Assembly (NCBI GenBank): GCA_903917955.1
Contig: CAIXCO010000103.1
Span: forward strand, 1-17,447
Length of the DNA: 17,447 nucleotides
Reading direction: 5' to 3'
DNA from: an uncultured Chlorobiaceae bacterium
GTDB taxonomy: Bacteria > Bacteroidota > Chlorobiia > Chlorobiales > Chlorobiaceae
Below the pieces are notes generated by a model, which was not told the DNA's origin, made no database searches, and saw only the letters and a program-made list of their open reading frames with translations. Of the stretch, positions 15,946 to 17,447 are shown piece by piece (the stretch's first letter is position 1; every line of letters starts with the position of its first letter). Position numbers and translations under genes: made by a program.

Positions 15946-17447
15946 ATGTGTTCAATGATGAAAAATCGTGAGATCTATCAAAAAGATCCGGCCACCCGCA
16001 GGCTGCTCAATGAGGGTGTGGCCAATGTGAACGACGAAAAAACGGCCCTTGCTCAAGCTGTCCTCCGCTACGAGTTGGAAACCTTCGTCTGTGAAGGCCA
16101 GTACGAAACTGGCATGGCACACATACTCGATACCTATCTCAAAAACATCGATCAAGCCCAGCAGCCAGCAGTTTGGGTAAGCGGATTTTACGGCTCCGGT
16201 AAATCGCATCTGGTGAAAATGCTTCGTGCCCTTTGGATAGACACGGTGTTCGATGATGGTGCAACCGCCCGCGGCCTTACGACCCTGTCACAAAACATTA
16301 GCGACAACCTCAAGGAGCTCAGCATTCAGTCCAGACGACACGGCTCTTTACATGCGGCCTCCGGTACCCTTGGTGCAGGGGCTATGGGCAGTGTCCGGCT
16401 TGCTCTTTTGAGGATTATTTTTAAATCGGTTGATCTCCCTGAGCAATACCCGGTAGCTCGATTTGTGATGTGGCTGAGGCACGAAGGCATTGCCCAGCAA
16501 GTACGAGCCCATGTTGCAGAGAGCGGTTTTGACTGGCAGGAAGAACTCGACAATTTCTATGTTGCCGAAGGGCTGCACAGTGCACTGGTAAAGGCCAAAC
16601 CAAAACTCTATCCCTCTTTGGAGTCCTGCGTTGACACCCTGAACAACCTCTACCCTTACGTTCAGGATATCTCAAGTGATGAGATGCTCAAAGCCATCCG
16701 CATGGCACTGACCAAAGAAGGCAAATTTCCTCTCACTCTTATTGTTCTCGACGAAGTGCAGCAGTATATCGGTGAGGATAGTCAGCGCTCCATTGACGTT
16801 CAAGAGGTTGTTGAATCTTGCTGTAAGAACATCGGAGGAAAACTCCTCTTTATCGCTACGGGTCAGACCGCGGTTACGGGTACGAGCAATCTCAAAAAAC
16901 TCGAGGGCCGATTCACGATTCGTGTGGAGCTTTCAGATGCCGATGTGGATGCGGTTATTCGCAAGGTTATTCTTGCCAAAAAAGCAGAAGCGAAGGCTCC
17001 CATAGAGCAGATGATGCAGACCAACCTCGGGGAGATCTCTCGTCATCTTTCTGGAACGACCATCGGGCACCAGCAGAGTGATAGAGGAAATTTTGCCCAG
17101 GATTATCCCATTCTTCCGGTTCGCCGCCGCTTTTGGGAAAGTACCCTCAGAGTTCTTGATCAAACAGGGACTGATAGCCAGCTTCGCAACCAGCTCAGCA
17201 TGATCCACAAGGTCATCCAGACAAACCTGAATGATCCGCTCGGCCATGTCGTCCCTGCCGACTACCTCTACTTTGACTCTGCCGACAAGCTCCTCCAGTC
17301 ACGCATACTGCCGCGTAAAGTTCACGAAAAAACCATGAGCTGGCGTAAAGGCACTGAAGATGAGCAGCTTATGGCAAGAGCCTGCGGCCTGGTCTTTCTT
17401 ATCAGCAAACTTTCGGCCAGCAACACTGAAATCGGTATTCGTGCAAC
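15946..17447 (+). CDS. brxC: BREX P-loop ATPase BrxC, 5' part
   Basis: The frame stays open to the right edge, giving about 500 of the roughly 1200 residues usual for BrxC. It is a large AAA+-like ATPase required for BREX defence and modification, related to PglY. The Walker A motif is GFYGSGKSH at residues 80-88 (K86, S87), preceded by AVWVSG, the signature WVSGFxGSGKSH context of this family. The Walker B motif is LIVLDEVQQY with D269 and E270. FIATGQ at 302-307 fits a sensor-1 strand. Three in-frame ATGs (15946, 15955, 15958) are possible: AAGGA (15931-15935) suits the first and GAAAG (15941-15945) suits the second. It follows brxB by 3 bp. The remaining BREX genes should follow beyond the window. 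Confidence 0.93.
   Translation, partial: MCSMMKNREIYQKDPATRRLLNEGVANVNDEKTALAQAVLRYELETFVCEGQYETGMAHILDTYLKNIDQAQQPAVWVSGFYGSGKSHLVKMLRALWIDTVFDDGATARGLTTLSQNISDNLKELSIQSRRHGSLHAASGTLGAGAMGSVRLALLRIIFKSVDLPEQYPVARFVMWLRHEGIAQQVRAHVAESGFDWQEELDNFYVAEGLHSALVKAKPKLYPSLESCVDTLNNLYPYVQDISSDEMLKAIRMALTKEGKFPLTLIVLDEVQQYIGEDSQRSIDVQEVVESCCKNIGGKLLFIATGQTAVTGTSNLKKLEGRFTIRVELSDADVDAVIRKVILAKKAEAKAPIEQMMQTNLGEISRHLSGTTIGHQQSDRGNFAQDYPILPVRRRFWESTLRVLDQTGTDSQLRNQLSMIHKVIQTNLNDPLGHVVPADYLYFDSADKLLQSRILPRKVHEKTMSWRKGTEDEQLMARACGLVFLISKLSASNTEIGIRA

Overview
The window looks like chromosomal DNA of a green sulfur bacterium (Chlorobiaceae, Chlorobium/Pelodictyon-like). This is inference from gene content: a DUF3127 protein typical of Bacteroidota/Chlorobiota, a 2-oxoacid:ferredoxin oxidoreductase beta-type protein, an Fpr-type ferredoxin/flavodoxin-NADP reductase, a cbb3-type oxidase-like membrane protein and moderate base composition. 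No rRNA, tRNA, CRISPR array or intact insertion sequence was seen.

Layout. Positions 1-3540 (+): the 3' part of a heme-copper-oxidase-like membrane protein, then a tight row of a family 2 glycosyltransferase, a DUF3127 OB-like protein, a DEDDh 3'-5' exonuclease and a short-chain dehydrogenase. Positions 3585-7291 (-): a secreted TIGR03768-type metallophosphoesterase, a secreted CARDB-like protein, a gap of about 490 bp with an orphan + strand terminator, and an oxidoreductase beta-subunit-like gene that lacks an internal block carrying a conserved cysteine. Positions 7292-7731 are an AT-rich divergent intergenic region. Positions 7732-14545 (+): an unrecognised multi-pass membrane protein, an O6-alkylguanine-DNA alkyltransferase, a possible 42-residue small ORF, an RND efflux pair (lipoprotein adaptor plus HAE1 pump, no outer-membrane channel nearby) and a ferredoxin-NADP reductase.

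Positions 14610-17447 (+) hold the start of a BREX phage-defence operon: brxA (DUF1819), brxB (DUF1788) and the first ~500 codons of brxC, a P-loop ATPase. The genes overlap or nearly touch, so they are very likely one transcript. The order A-B-C with no brxE in front fits type I or type V; pglX, pglZ and brxL or a helicase would lie past the right edge. BREX is a described system and is the clearest accessory module here.

The least expected observations are the internally deleted KorB-like protein with an otherwise intact frame, a well-formed + strand terminator with no + strand gene to serve, and a small ORF squeezed between the alkyltransferase and the RND adaptor.
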